DNA from: Bathymodiolus brooksi
Lineage: Eukaryota; Mollusca; Bivalvia; Mytilida; Modiolidae
DNA: 64,000 nt
Reading direction: 5' to 3'
NCBI GenBank assembly: GCA_963680875.1
Contig: OY804578.1
Coordinates: forward strand, 104,933,689 to 104,997,688
Shown: in pieces, positions 45,108 to 56,419 of the stretch
Position numbering within the stretch: position 1 is the first letter of the stretch
How the letters are laid out: the number at the start of each line of letters is the position of its first letter
Notes under the pieces: generated by a model
Databases searched by the model: none
Told to the model about the DNA's origin: nothing
What the model saw: the letters and a program-made list of their open reading frames with translations, nothing else
Position numbers and translations under genes: made by a program

Positions 45108-45376
45108 TGCGGGAATGACATGAGCTTAAAGCATGACACATTATTCTTATTAAACAACCAATGAAATTATTGGATTTAGAAAAAGAAGATACCAATCAGA
45201 GGCTCGTTATGGACATGTAAAAGTCCAAGATAACCTCGTTTATAAATCAAATTTGATACATTCTGATGAACATATACATCTAGAGCATATTTTTAGGTGT
45301 ATATGTTCATTCTTCATCTTCCGTTGACAAAAAAAAAATTAAAAAAATTAAAAAATCAAACAATAAAAAATCCGGC
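45093..45376 (+). repeat. 5' region of the plus-strand YR element with repeat copy A1
   Basis: 45093-45200 matches 48239-48345 (GGAATGACATGAGCTTAAAG). Repeat A1 at about 45190-45303 begins ACCAATCAGAGGCTCGTTAT and has GATACATTCTGATGAACATA. The same repeat follows the plus-strand element at 47466-47705, where it holds about 170 bp more, and occurs again at 48335-48478. This looks like the split direct repeats of Ngaro-type elements. Confidence 0.6.
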
Positions 45377-45937
45377 ATGGTAGCGATGGCTACCGACCAT
45401 GTGGTGAATCCACAAATTTGGCCACAAACGAATTTACAATACGAGTATGTTAGTAAGGGAGTTAAATTTCAGCAGTTAGATTTCAAGTTATTTGTCGCTG
45501 GAGAATTGGAAATTATTTCTTCAAAAAATATAGGAGACAAAGAGAAGAAAGCTAGAGTGGCTCTTCTCAAAAAAATTGTTTATTACAGTTCAGTATATCA
45601 TTGGAAAGCATTGTTAGAATTTTATGCCGCATTTGTAAGGCAGATTGAGTCTGGTCAACGTTCATGGGGGGATAGTTCAGTTGATCTTGAAGTTCCTATT
45701 TTGTCAAAGCATGTCAAGCAGGATTTCAATAAATCTAATAACACGTTTAAAAAGGATAATAAATATCCTACAGTTTGGTATTGTTTCTTATATCAAAAGA
45801 ACAAATGTTCTATGAATTCCCCTCATTCAGTAATTATTAGAGGTGTAAACAGAGAAGTTCAACATTTTTTTGCTACTTGTTATAAAGTAGAGAAAATTCA
45901 AAGGGTTCACCTTGCCCACATTTTACAGAGTGTCTAA
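45377..45937 (+). CDS. Gag-like ORF of YR retrotransposon
   Basis: 186 codons. After a basic-acidic region (KGVKFQQLDFKLFVAGELEI) comes a helical segment (YYSSVYHWKALLEFYAAFVR), then a C-terminal putative zinc-binding patch: WYCFLYQKNKCSMNSPH followed by VQHFFATC, giving a C...C...H...H...C series typical of DIRS-group Gag proteins. It likely packages the RNA and acts in the cytoplasm. The stop is two bases before the ATG of the RT frame, so translation may be coupled or bicistronic. The frame is intact. The start ATG is the first of two close Met codons. Confidence 0.7.
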   Translation: MVAMATDHVVNPQIWPQTNLQYEYVSKGVKFQQLDFKLFVAGELEIISSKNIGDKEKKARVALLKKIVYYSSVYHWKALLEFYAAFVRQIESGQRSWGDSSVDLEVPILSKHVKQDFNKSNNTFKKDNKYPTVWYCFLYQKNKCSMNSPHSVIIRGVNREVQHFFATCYKVEKIQRVHLAHILQSV

Positions 45938-45939
45938 GC

Positions 45940-47352
45940 ATGAATAAGTTATCTATAAGTTCAGTATGGCAAATAAAACACACCAAGAACTGTAATATTT
46001 GCAAAGATTGTGCTTTGGAATTTTCAGATTTGGAAAGTTATGTTTCTTTACATAAGATCATTAGATTATCAGGCAAGTATAATTTTGAAAGTAGTAGAAT
46101 TCCAGTGAATTCAGGGTTAAACATTAGTTTTATTAGGAAATGTTTACATGATTATCATGATTTTGCAGTATGTGATTTACTAGAATATGGGTGGCCTGTA
46201 GGTCATTTGGGTACGACCGTTAGATCGTCGACGGTGAGGAACCATAAAGGGGCTACCAATTTCTCCGCAGATATACATAATTATTTACGGAAAGAAAAAT
46301 CATATCATGCAGTCGTTGGACCCTTCAAAGCTAACCCTTTTATTGAAGATATGGCGATTTCTCCTTTAAATTCAGTTCCTAAAACGCATTTTATAGAACG
46401 TAGGGTCATTGTTGACTTAAGTTTTCCAGAAGGTTTGGCAGTTAACGATGGAATATCTAAAGACTTGTATTTGGGTGAAAAAGTATCGGTACATTATCCT
46501 ACTGTAGACGATTTTGTTAGGTTAATAAAAAAGAAAGGTAGAAATTGTAAGATTTTCAAAAGAGATTTACGACGAGCTTATCGTCAGTTGGTCATCGATC
46601 CAGGTGACATACATTTAATGGGTTATAAGTGGAAGGGTCATATTTATTTTGATCGGGTTTTGACAATGGGACTTCGATCTGCAGCATATATTTGTATGCG
46701 GACTACTTCTGCAATTCGCTTTATCTGTCAAAAAAATGGTATTCAAATTTTAAATCATTTAGATGATTTGGCTGGTTGTGAAGAAGAACATTATTGTAAT
46801 TTTGCCTTTGACTTTCTTGGAAAATTATTGCAGGACTGTGGTATTGAGGAGTCGGTTGATAAAGCATGCCCCCCGAGTACAATAATGATTTTCATTGGAA
46901 TATTGTTCGATACTCAAAAATTAACGATTGCTATTGACGAAAACAGGCTTACAGAAATTCGTTTGCTTGTGGAGTGTTGGATGCACAAGATGATGGCTTC
47001 AAAAAAGGAATTGCAATCCTTGTTAGGGAAATTGAACTTTGTTGCTCAATGTGTAAAACCGGGTAGAATTTGTATTTCTCGTTTATTGAACTGGCTTAGA
47101 GAGATATCGGATAAAGGTTCGTTTTGCATTCCTCTAGATCTGAAGCTAGATTTGTTGTGGTGGAATACATGTTTGCCATTGTATAACGGGGTTTCCATAA
47201 TGTTGTCCGAGGAATTTTCAAGTCCAGATGAAATATTATCAGTAGATGCATGTTTGCTAGGATGTGGAGGGTGGACGAATGGCAGGTATTTCCACTCCTC
47301 TTTTCCCAATTTTTTATTTGCGGGGCTTTGTATTTTAATAGATCACATTTAG
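45940..47352 (+). pseudogene. Reverse transcriptase/partial RNase H of YR retrotransposon, 3' deleted
   Basis: 470 codons. N-terminal Cys motif CNICKDC at residues 18-24. RT motifs: SVPKTHFIERRVIVDL (about 145-160), FKRDLRRAYRQLVID with Asp 209, MGLRSAAYICMRTT, and the catalytic NHLDDLAG with Asp 275-276. Then comes IFIGILFD, the connection region, and the start of RNase H (ILSVDACLLGCGGW). At about residue 458 (base 47318) the RNase H is cut. The last 12 codons are read from the element's 3'-terminal segment, so an internal deletion has removed the rest of RNase H, the recombinase and the hydrolase. The RT itself looks unbroken. Confidence 0.85.
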
Positions 47353-47465
47353 ACTATTAGTACTTTGAACCATGGCTTCAGTTGCCAATGTAAAAACTTT
47401 GATTTTTTAACTTGTGTAAATAATCATTTGATTTGTGTATTTGGTTGGCCCTTCGGTTTGGCGTT
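47321..47465 (+). repeat. 3'-terminal segment (B1) of the YR element
   Basis: ATTTGCGGGGCTTTGTATTT to GGCCCTTCGGTTTGGCGTTA. Its reverse complement is at 42470-42620 at the end of the minus-strand copy, with only a few differences. That shared end identifies both pieces as the same family. Confidence 0.8.
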
Positions 47466-47710
47466 ACCAATCAGAGGCTCGTTATGGACATGTAAAAGTC
47501 CAAGATAACCTCGTTTATTCGATACCCATCACGACTCGACCAAACAAAATGTTTAACATTATTTGGCGCCAATTATTTATTTTTTAATAAAAAATATCAC
47601 AATTGGACTTCCAAACTGTTAAACTCTCATGAACATATACACCTAAAATTCATCCCAGTATAAATCAAATTTGATACATTCTCATGAACATATACATCTA
47701 GAGCATATTC
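47466..47710 (+). repeat. Repeat copy A2 of the YR element
   Basis: Begins ACCAATCAGAGGCTCGTTAT, continues CACGACTCGACCAAACAAAA and TATTTGGCGCCAATTATTTA, and ends ATGAACATATACATCTAGAG. The terminal part equals that of A1. Confidence 0.7.
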
Positions 47711-48238
47711 CAATATATATCTACAAGTGGACAACAAAACCCAAGCATCTTTGACCAGGATTACGTGGCGCATAGTAATCAATCGTAAATAAAATATTTT
47801 TATTTGGCATATATGAAATACAGAAATTTTGTATATGATTAATATAATACAATTAACTGTTCAAATTATATAAATATTAATTTTTACTGTTCAAAATTAA
47901 TCATTTGATAACCGCTACCGCACTAATCAAATATAACAAACTGGACTTCACCGACCGTCATCACAAGTAGAATGTTCCAATTACAAAAGAATAATCTCCA
48001 TGATAAACGCCATCCCACTGATTTTAATACTACCGCACCAAATATATTTATATCGTATGATCATCCATCTGTAGCTAAATGACTTCGACTATCATCGTAC
48101 ACCAATTCCTTGATATCGTCCTTTCCATTCGCCTCCTTGTACTTGTAATAACTAAAAAAAACCTGAAAAATAAACAATTCAAGAGCAGAAAATTTGTCAA
48201 AGTATATTTCACGGGGCGGGAAAAATATAGGGTGGGTT
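47711..48238. other. Sequence between YR-element repeats, no gene seen
   Basis: It includes AAAATTAATCATTTGATAAC at about 47888, also present at 42451, so more element-derived pieces lie here. No coding region is seen. Confidence 0.5.
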
Positions 48239-48478
48239 TTTTCGGAAACCAAAGCGGGAATGACATGAGCTTAAAGCATGAAAAATTATTCTTATTATAC
48301 AACCAATGAAATTATTGGATTTAGAAAAACAAGATACCAATCAGAGGCTCGTTATGGACATGTAAAAGTCCAAGATAACCTCGCTTATTCGATACCCATC
48401 ACGACTCGACCAAACAAAATGTTTAACATTATTTGGCGCCAATTATTTATTTTTTAATAAAAAATATCACTATATATT
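48239..48478 (+). repeat. Third copy of YR-element 5' repeat region (A3)
   Basis: Same order as 45093-45240, then the fuller A-type sequence down to TAATAAAAAATATCAC. It is probably a solo remnant. Confidence 0.65.
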
Positions 48479-48706
48479 TACCTGGTTACTACTCCAGGCG
48501 TATTTAAGTATGACCCACACAGTTTGTAAACATGTGAAAGCAACACACACATACATGTATCGACGATTAGAGCATATTTTAAGTAAACTAGGTAGACTAG
48601 AGAAAACAGAAAGATTAATCATTTATCTCAACAAACTGAACTGATTCACGGAAATGTATTTAACAACGATGTCAAACACTCAAATGCTCAGTTATTGGGA
48701 TATAAG

Positions 48707-49045
48707 TCATTTGTGAAAATTGTGTACACATTCACCATTTGCTATGGATGACCACGCCGTAAAACATAGAACTAATTTGACTTGACATATTTGTATTGGA
48801 ACTGTAAGAAGGAACATTGGGATTGCTTCGAAACGAAACATCAGAAGTGCTACTGGCTGTAGAATTTGTGGAGGTTTTACGAGGTAAGTTTGCTGAAAAG
48901 CATTTCTGTTAGTTTCACTTTCAGTGTTGCTGAGGATGTTTGATATTTTCTTGTGTCTTTCCTCACTCAATGTTGAGTAATTATTAATAAATGCCACATT
49001 TTTATGCCCTGATATTTGCATAATATCTATAGATCCCCTCCACAT
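48707..49045 (-). pseudogene. Third tyrosine-recombinase fragment (C-terminus)
   Basis: The first third of the frame reads DIMQISGHKNVAFINNYSTL, then SEERHKKISNILSN. This matches the last catalytic box (GHK) and nucleophile Tyr of the Crypton-like and QRICH1/ZMYM-like recombinases of marine invertebrates, followed by the usual ISNILSN tail. The H-x-x-R box is not found upstream in frame; it may lie in another exon or be lost. The family clearly differs from the recombinases at 3809 and 43448. The rest of the frame is unrecognised. Confidence 0.6.
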
Positions 49046-50911
49046 TGTTTTCTCTTAACTTCTGGACGGGATAGGATATTTTCTGGCACTGATTGATTAA
49101 TGTATGTCTAATTTGCAACTTTCCTTCATTTTTTTCATGAGACTGGAAAGTTTTCTTTCATGCACTTTTCTACCTGTTTCTAAAGCTCGTACAAATAAAT
49201 TATGTATTTTGCGACAATGCAAGTATATAAAGGAGGAGAAGCTAATACCAATCTTCTGGACTTTACATAGGTTTCAATGGAAAATTGGAATGTATTTTTA
49301 TAGAATAAAATAAAACTTTCATATATACACGGTAAATTGAAGAAAATCAAAATAGAGATCTGATTTAGTGTCAACAAGCACCAGATATGATTTTAATTAC
49401 TATATTTAACTTCTGTTTGTATATCATAATCAAATGAATTAATATGCATTGAAGTCTACATGTATGTAGAATCCCCACCAACTATTTTCTTCATATCAAA
49501 TTTGCTATTATTAAACCATAATCCATTGATTGGTAAATTACATAATGCGATGTCACTAAAGAACCAAGAATATTATGGACATAGGTCTATTGCATAAGTG
49601 TTGTGACCAGAAAAATATTAGATTTAGAGTGAAGGATATATTTTTCTGGAATGAACAATATTTACATGATAATGTTGGCTGTTGCGAGTAATGACTAATG
49701 TGAGAATATATTTTCTGAGTCGGATCATACAAAAATGCATTATGAAAGCTTGAAGTTTCAAATATTCAAACATTGCTAATGTAGTCTGCATTTTGTTCCT
49801 TTTTTCTTGTTATTTTATTAGTAAATATATAATAACATGTACACTGTATTTTAATTATAATCAATGCTATATTAATGTCTTTCAGATGAATGGCTGGATT
49901 AATGGTCTAACAGTGTACAATGTACATATGATGTTTGAAATAAGTGCAAAGACTATATATATGAAAGAAATAATTGTATAAAAACCTATGAACGTTTTAT
50001 AAAGATCTGATTAAACAAAGGACATTTTTCAAGAACTATCACTCAGTTGTTACATACAGGCCAGGGGTATGTGAATCAGTTTCAAATGGAATTGCACAAA
50101 ATAAAAAATGTACTGTAATCCTGATCAACAGTGAGTAGAATTCCAGCAGATAAAACACTAGTTTCAACTGACAAATCATACAACTTTGTTGGAATTTTGC
50201 AAAAGAAAAAAAGATGCAAAATGATTGGAGGAAGTGACTGAATACAATTATTCCAAATTGTTAAAACAAATTATATAGATATTTTGTGGTGTCATAAAGA
50301 ATTCAGAATGTAAATAATTATCTATAATTTTAAAGTGACTTGATGCAATAGCAGGAATAGGTGATCTTTTCAACTTGAAGAATTCTACTATCTGATATGT
50401 TGAAGTAATTGAACATTTAATATGAAGAAATTTTATAATAAAATATAAGTAGTAATCTTAGAGTTTGATGTTCAAACTGTACTGAGTTATTTAACCATAT
50501 AAGTGTGTGACTGCCCAGAACGTTTCTGTTATAAAGGATGTTAATTTCCTCATCTGTTGGAGGACATGCCCTCTTTGGTTTATTCCCTTTGTCCTGTAGT
50601 TTTAGCTGCTTTTGTTTTGTTTTCAAAGCTTCCCTGTCAAGTTATAAATGATTCGGATTTGTTTAAGATTTTTGTTTTGTTTTTTATTGACTTCTAGGAT
50701 TTTTTTTATCGTAAAACATGTATAAAAAATATGAAATTTTAAAATTATTAGTTTCATTTTGTCGGTTTGTATTTACAAATAGTGAGAACGAAAACATGTA
50801 TTAGAAAAAGACGACGGTCGATTATTGACATTGGTTACGGTTCATATTTTAACTCCTTTACAGGAGAGCAAAAACACAAAAAAGTAGTTCCGGAATATAT
50901 ATAGGCGGGGC
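49046..50911. other. Intergenic, no gene seen
   Basis: Very AT-rich. A repeat A fragment (AAAGCTCGTACAAATAAATT...GCGACAATG) lies at 49180-49225. Otherwise only small uninformative open frames. Confidence 0.5.
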
Positions 50912-51042
50912 TTAAAAGTTTATTCGTAGGTTTAAAAGTTTATTCGTAGGCTGAAAAGTTTATTCGTCTGGTACGAATAAAGCAAAAATTTATTCGTATA
51001 GCATATTTGTACAGCAAATGTACTGATTGCAGGATAAAATAA
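50912..51042. repeat. Repeat A remnant (right end)
   Basis: AAAAGTTTATTCGTAGG words, then GGTACGAATAAAGCAAAAAT and CAGCAAATGTACTGATTGCA, as in copy 1 at 1868-1993. Confidence 0.75.
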
Positions 51043-51246
51043 AATACCAACAGCTCCCAGTTGTTCTGCAGTCTTTTGTTTGCTTGATATTTTCTATTGA
51101 AAATATCACAGATCTTAATAATTAGCCGTGGCGGTCAGCGATCTTTGATAGTGGAATGAGTCAGCAGGCATACATTTCAGGATAATTATATTTTTCAAAT
51201 CCGGGTTTATTTTGATAAGTCACTCTTGAATTATGAATACATTTCA

Positions 51247-51291
51247 GTCTGGTTTTTTTTCTTTCTTTCTTTCTTTCTTTCTTTTTTTAAA
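51247..51291. repeat. TTTC microsatellite
   Basis: Five or six perfect TTTC units between T runs. Confidence 0.9.
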
Positions 51292-51326
51292 GCAAATATA
51301 ACAAATTAACATAATTTGGTATATCT

Positions 51327-51727
51327 GAGTTAGTGAGTAAGTGAGTGATTTTTGCTTAACGCCAATTGCAAGCATGAATGTATGTCCTAGGTTGCAGTTT
51401 TTCCAGTGATATCATGTCGAAAAGAGTAACCTTTTATGGATATGTTGATGATATAGACTTTGTACCAATACGCTGAGTTGGATCTTTGTAGTTCTATCTC
51501 ACTTAAACAACAATCGAGGGGGGGGGATATATCGCTCCATGCGGCCACAATGTCCCGACTTCTAGCCAACTAGTCTTTGATCTTACTTCTTAATGTTGCG
51601 TGTTTAGTGGAGAGGCAACCAATACCAATCTTAAAGGGTTTGGATTGACCCATCAAGGGCTTGAACCCACGATTAACCACCCTCGAGGCGAGCACACTCC
51701 AGTATTACCTACACCACCAAGGCGGTT
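51327..51727 (-). mobile_element. SINE-A related copy, inverted
   Basis: The plus strand starts GAGTAAGTGAGTGATTTTTG then CTTAACGCCAATTGCAAGC. It ends with GGGCTTGAACCCACGATTAA and TACACCACCAAGGCGGTT, which are the complements of the B and A boxes. The middle differs from the other SINE-A copies, so it is a separate subfamily. A G run is at 51519-51527. Confidence 0.65.
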
Positions 51728-52137
51728 GGCTATAAATTTTCATAAGCATGGACACTCCGGAGTTGATTTGTGTATTCAGGAGTCATTTATTAAATATCAA
51801 CGTTTTTGGTATCAGACATGCTAACAATGAAAGGAACAGTACTACAATAATGTATTTGCTTTACCATGCTTGATAAGTGAAAAGTTGTCATAAATCTACA
51901 GAACGCACGGTGACTAATGGGTGATAAATACAAAACCAGAACTACAAAGCGATCACATGACCATGAAAATTGGGTCTTGGTTAGGTGAGACTGACATATA
52001 CACCTTTGATAGAATGGTCACATAAAATATTGCTGATCCAGTATACTTACCAGTAGTTCTGTCACCATTAGCAGAACTCTTCAAGTCTGACCTAAGGTTA
52101 AAGCCACCCCTATCGTAGCAAGAAATTTGGAAGATAT

Positions 52138-52335
52138 AACAGGGGGTAATCAGAAGCCAGAAATATGAGGACAGACAGACAATGCAATTGCCAAACGAAA
52201 GAGGACAAAAGGACAAACAATTATCTATGAAAAGCTACACATAAAGTTATATTAAGCAACACGGACCCCACTAAATACGGGGATAAACTCATGTGCTTCT
52301 CTAGTGGCACAGCAGCGTTGTATATCCTTGGCTTG
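52138..52335 (+). repeat. Dispersed repeat family C copy
   Basis: Contains GGGGGTAATCAGAAGCCAG, ACAGACAGACAATGCAATTG and CACGGACCCCACTAAATAC. Confidence 0.65.
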
Positions 52336-53180
52336 AACAAGTTACTGACGACTGTAAAATAATATTCATCTAATCTTTCATTTGGAAGTGTATGGATAGT
52401 TATCAGTAATTCTCAAATGTTATCATACAACGAAAAACTGGAGTGCATCGATAGTGTGTGCGATGGTCAGACAAACAGGGGATCCCACATAAAGGATTTA
52501 AGTGATAGCAAACCTCACGCAAAACGTTAGATCTGTTGGGTTTAAACATTGGAAAGATGCTTAGCTAACAAAAAGTATTTGCCAGTGCTTTAAAATCTGA
52601 TTCAACCCACCATTTCTTTAGAAATGCCTATACCAAGTCAGGGTCATTACGGTTTTCAGAGTATTCCAGTTGTTGACTGATTTTGTCTGTTTATATAATT
52701 ATGAGTTTTGACTTTCCCTTTGTAAGATTGTTCGGAGTTCGGTAATTTTTTTATTACCCTTATTTAGCATAATGAGCCCCCCCCCCCCCCCCCCCCCCAT
52801 TTTAACCCTCCAATATCAACCTTAAAACCCTGTGTAGACGTCACACAGTAAATGCTTAACATCTTCAAATACAATTTATGTAAAACATCAAACTTCCCAT
52901 TTGTTTGTTTCCATGGAAATTGCTGTCATTTATAGATGCATAAATTTTCAAATAATATGTTTATCAAGTCATACACACTACTTCCGGTTCCGGTTCCGGT
53001 GGGAAAACATGCTTACAATTTCACCAGTAGAAAAATTGTTGAATTTATGGTTTGTTTCCGTTAAACTTCATTAAATACACTGGATGTTTGGTGAGGTGTA
53101 GTGCACAAAGATACATATGACCAGTTTTACAGAGATTATATACATTAGATTTTATGAACACGTGAACTTATCCTAGTTTG
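52336..53180. other. Intergenic with a 22-base C homopolymer
   Basis: The C run is at 52777-52798, and a short GGTTCC repeat is at 52984-53000. No gene is recognised before the LINE. Confidence 0.6.
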
Positions 53181-53206
53181 TACTGTACGCTGTGTAATCA
53201 ATAAAC

Positions 53207-54790
53207 ATGGCCGGTCACAATGACCCAGATTTAGGTGTAAACATTGACAATGATTCTAACATAGACATATCTATTGACAATCTGAAAAGAATATACCCCG
53301 TTTCCGTGGTATAGAAGCCTAAACAAAAGTCCAATTCAGGAGCTGTTTTGCCATTTGAAGCCATTGATAACACAATTGATGAATCGAGAGGAAACTGTGT
53401 ATGTTTCATCACGTCAGAGAAAAGAATACATGCTGGATGAGGTCAATAGCCCAGCGTCTGTACTTTGAGCTTGGTAGTACAAATAGATACAATGTAATTT
53501 GGCGTGATCACAAAGAAAAGTCTTCAATCATTCATACATAATTTATTGTGTCTGACAGTTCAATAGATACAGAGGGCACTGGTGATGATTTTTAATATAA
53601 AGTCATTGTGTACCTTACTACAGGGAAGGTATTGATTCAGGGTAATGGTCATGAAGAATTTTGTGATAATGAATTCCCAAAGTGTCTTGGTCTTGTTAAT
53701 AAATATACAAACATACATTTACCTAACACAGCCAATAATGATATAGTCCATTCAGATAACCATGATAACTCTGATCAAACATTAATTAAAAGTACTATTT
53801 ATTCAGTCCAGTCTGATGGCCTTGATCTGGCTCAGTCTGACATTTCAGATGAAACATTAATTAAGTGTCTTGATGATCATCATGAATTTGACCCTGAAAC
53901 ATCCGATCAAACTGACAGTGTAACAACTAACACACACAAACCTGTACATGTCGACAACCAAGCAGAATCATATACTAACACACACAAACCTGTACATGTC
54001 GACAACCAAGCAGAATCATATACTAACACACACAAACCTGTACATGTAGACAACCAAGCAGAATCATATACTAACACACACAAACCTGTACATGTCGACA
54101 ACCAAGCAGAATCATATACTAACACACACAAACCTGTACATGTCGACAACCAAGCAGAATCATATACTAACACACACAAACCTGTACATGTCGACAACCA
54201 AGCAGAATCATATACTAACACACACAAACCTGTACATGTCGACAACCAAGCAGAATCATATACTAACACACACAAACCTGTACATGTAGACAACCAAGCA
54301 GAATCATATACTAACACACACAAACCTGTACATGTCGACAACCAAGCAGAATCATATACTAACACACACAAACCTGTACATGTCGACAACCAAGCAGAAT
54401 CATATACTAACACACACAAACCTGTACATGTCGACAACCAAGCAGAATCGTATACTAACACACACAAACCTGTACATGTCGACAACCAAGCAGAATCATA
54501 TACTAACACATCTGAATGCTCTAAAGCTACATCTAAACAGGATTTTATAGAAAGTAATAAGACTGACCAAGCAAAAGTGAGTGACCATTCGTTAAAAACT
54601 CACCAAGTCAAAGTCACCCAACAAATAGAGAGTGCATTGATAGATCCTCTTGTACGTCGATTAGATATTTTGGAGAATTCTGTAGTTCAAATTTCAAACA
54701 TTGCTGCTAACAGTATGTCTCTTCAAACAGCTGTTAAACATGACATTGCAAAAATATTTGAGAAGCTAAGTCGCCACAAAAGTTCGCGGT
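53207..54790 (+). pseudogene. LINE ORF1, N-terminal part with repeats
   Basis: The ATG at 53207 starts an acidic frame (MAGHNDPDLGVNIDND) that ends at TAG 53312. Later frame parts are shifted. From 53608 a frame of about 394 codons runs through an Asp/Asn/Ser-rich segment, twelve copies of a 16-residue repeat (48 bp) and a segment ending VKHDIAKIFEKLSRHK, which looks like the start of a coiled coil. The repeat sequence is THKPVHVDNQAESYTN. No known domain covers the repeats. Confidence 0.7.
53930..54509. repeat. 48-bp tandem array, twelve copies, inside LINE ORF1
   Basis: Units contain CACAAACCTGTACATGTCGA and CAACCAAGCAGAATCATATA. Only three unit differences are visible: GTAGAC instead of GTCGAC in copies 3 and 8, and TCG for TCA in copy 11. 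Since 48 is a multiple of three, both strands and more than one frame stay open. Confidence 0.95.
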
Positions 54791-56096
54791 AGTGAAAAGT
54801 CTGCAACACATTTACTTGAAAGTCAGTTGAATGAGAAAAACAAAGTGATTGAAAGGTTGAATAAAGAAGCTTCTGAATGTAAACGAACTGCACAAGAGGA
54901 TCTTGTCAAGCTGGTCAGTGAACATGAATGTCAGATTAAGAGCATACAAAGCTATTATCAGAAAAGATCAAATGTGAGATGGAAAATGAACGCTTAGATT
55001 TAGTACTTCAGAATATTGAAAGTGCACACTCAGATATGAAGTAAATGTATGAAGCGAAACTGAATGAGAAAGATAAGACTATTGAGAGTCTACAGGATAT
55101 AATTCAAAACTATCTGTATGATGCTGATGGCGAACCTTGGCTAAAGAAATATAAAACTATAGAAGACTCCCAAATGAAACAATGGTCAGACAGTGCATAT
55201 AATGCACCTCTCGATACACCTGACAAGAATGATGTTGTGACTACAACTAATGACACTGAAAGATTGGAGGCTGCCGCTTATCCTAGGCCTCAAGATAACA
55301 AAGTTACTTCTCGTCATGATCAGGGGCATAACCTTTATGACACAAATGCTTTCTCGGATAAGGATGTGTCTTCTTCCATGAGCCATAATGATCACAATCG
55401 TGACAATGCCACTCAGAGATTTGATATTATTCTCCTGCACGATTCACTATGTCACGAGATTGACATGATACAAATTATTGGTTATTTGAGAAGGTCCGGG
55501 TGGAAACAATGCAATTTCTGCAGCTTTACAATATGTAGACAAAATACATCATGCCAATACAACGATACTTCACGTGGGAATCAATGATCTGAAAAATATT
55601 CTCTGTTGGTGCAACTTTTGCAAGATACCGTACTCTTGTGGATGAAGTTCTCAAAAAGTCAGAATCATTAATTCTACCGGTTGGTTATGAGGGTTTGAAT
55701 AAGAAAGTTCGTGAATTGAATGATAAGATTGTGTCATTTTATAGCAATATGGATCATGTAATGATTTCATACAACTCTAATTTTGCGGATAGTAGTGGTA
55801 GGCTAAGCCGTATATTATACAGAGATGAAGTTCGTTTGTCAGTTGAACATGGTGTGAAAGTTCTTGCCTCAAATTTGAAGCGTTGCATCTTTTTAAGGCA
55901 CCCAAGGTTACTGCGCAGTGCACCAGGACATAACCGTTGTCCTTATAAGCATGAAAATGTCAACCAGAGCTCCTCGTTTACACCCAATTCAGACTCTCAG
56001 CAAGATGTTTCACCTCGCAAAATGAACAGTGATTCTGCTGATTTAGCAACAAATATTGCTGCTGCTATCTTGAACGTGGTAAACCGTCAAGCTTAG
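54785..56096 (+). pseudogene. LINE ORF1, coiled coil and SGNH-esterase domain
   Basis: A shifted frame at 54790-54990 gives heptad-rich LLESQLNEKNKVIERLN and VKLVSEHECQIKS. Frame 55045-55587 then gives KDKTIESLQDIIQNYL-like helix and the first esterase block, IILLHDSLCHEID. The next block, TILHVGINDLKN, lies in another frame (about 55558-55600). Frame 55638-56096 carries the last part, YRDEVRLSVEHGVKVLASNL, where the usual catalytic His of the D-x-x-H motif is Arg. ORF1 esterases occur in CR1-type LINEs. At least three frameshifts are present. Confidence 0.7.
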
Positions 56097-56419
56097 TGTG
56101 CTGAACATGTATGTACATGTATGATATAAGAATAGTTGTTATGATATACTGAGTTCATTATATGAAGGCACTTATTATATTATTTTGTTTTCTAATTACA
56201 GTGTGTATCAAATATACATGGTATACATTTTTATTACTTTTAATATTTAGTTCAATTTATTGTGGTATGAACATTTTGATGACATAATGTCTTACATTTT
56301 TTTATTACGATATGAGCCTAACATATTCTTTGAGCATGATATTTTAATTTAGTGTGCTACACTAACCAGCCAGCTGGTGTGTTTAAATTATTAATACTTC
56401 AAAATATGCATTAAAGTGT

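Noticed and set aside
44698..47309. Opposite-strand frames over the RNase H regions (44698-45123 plus, 47046-47309 minus)
   Set aside because: They are antisense shadows of the clearly recognisable RNase H frames.
53907..54509. 200-codon minus-strand frame across the 48-bp array
   Set aside because: It is the antisense of the ORF1 repeat; open only because the period is a multiple of three.
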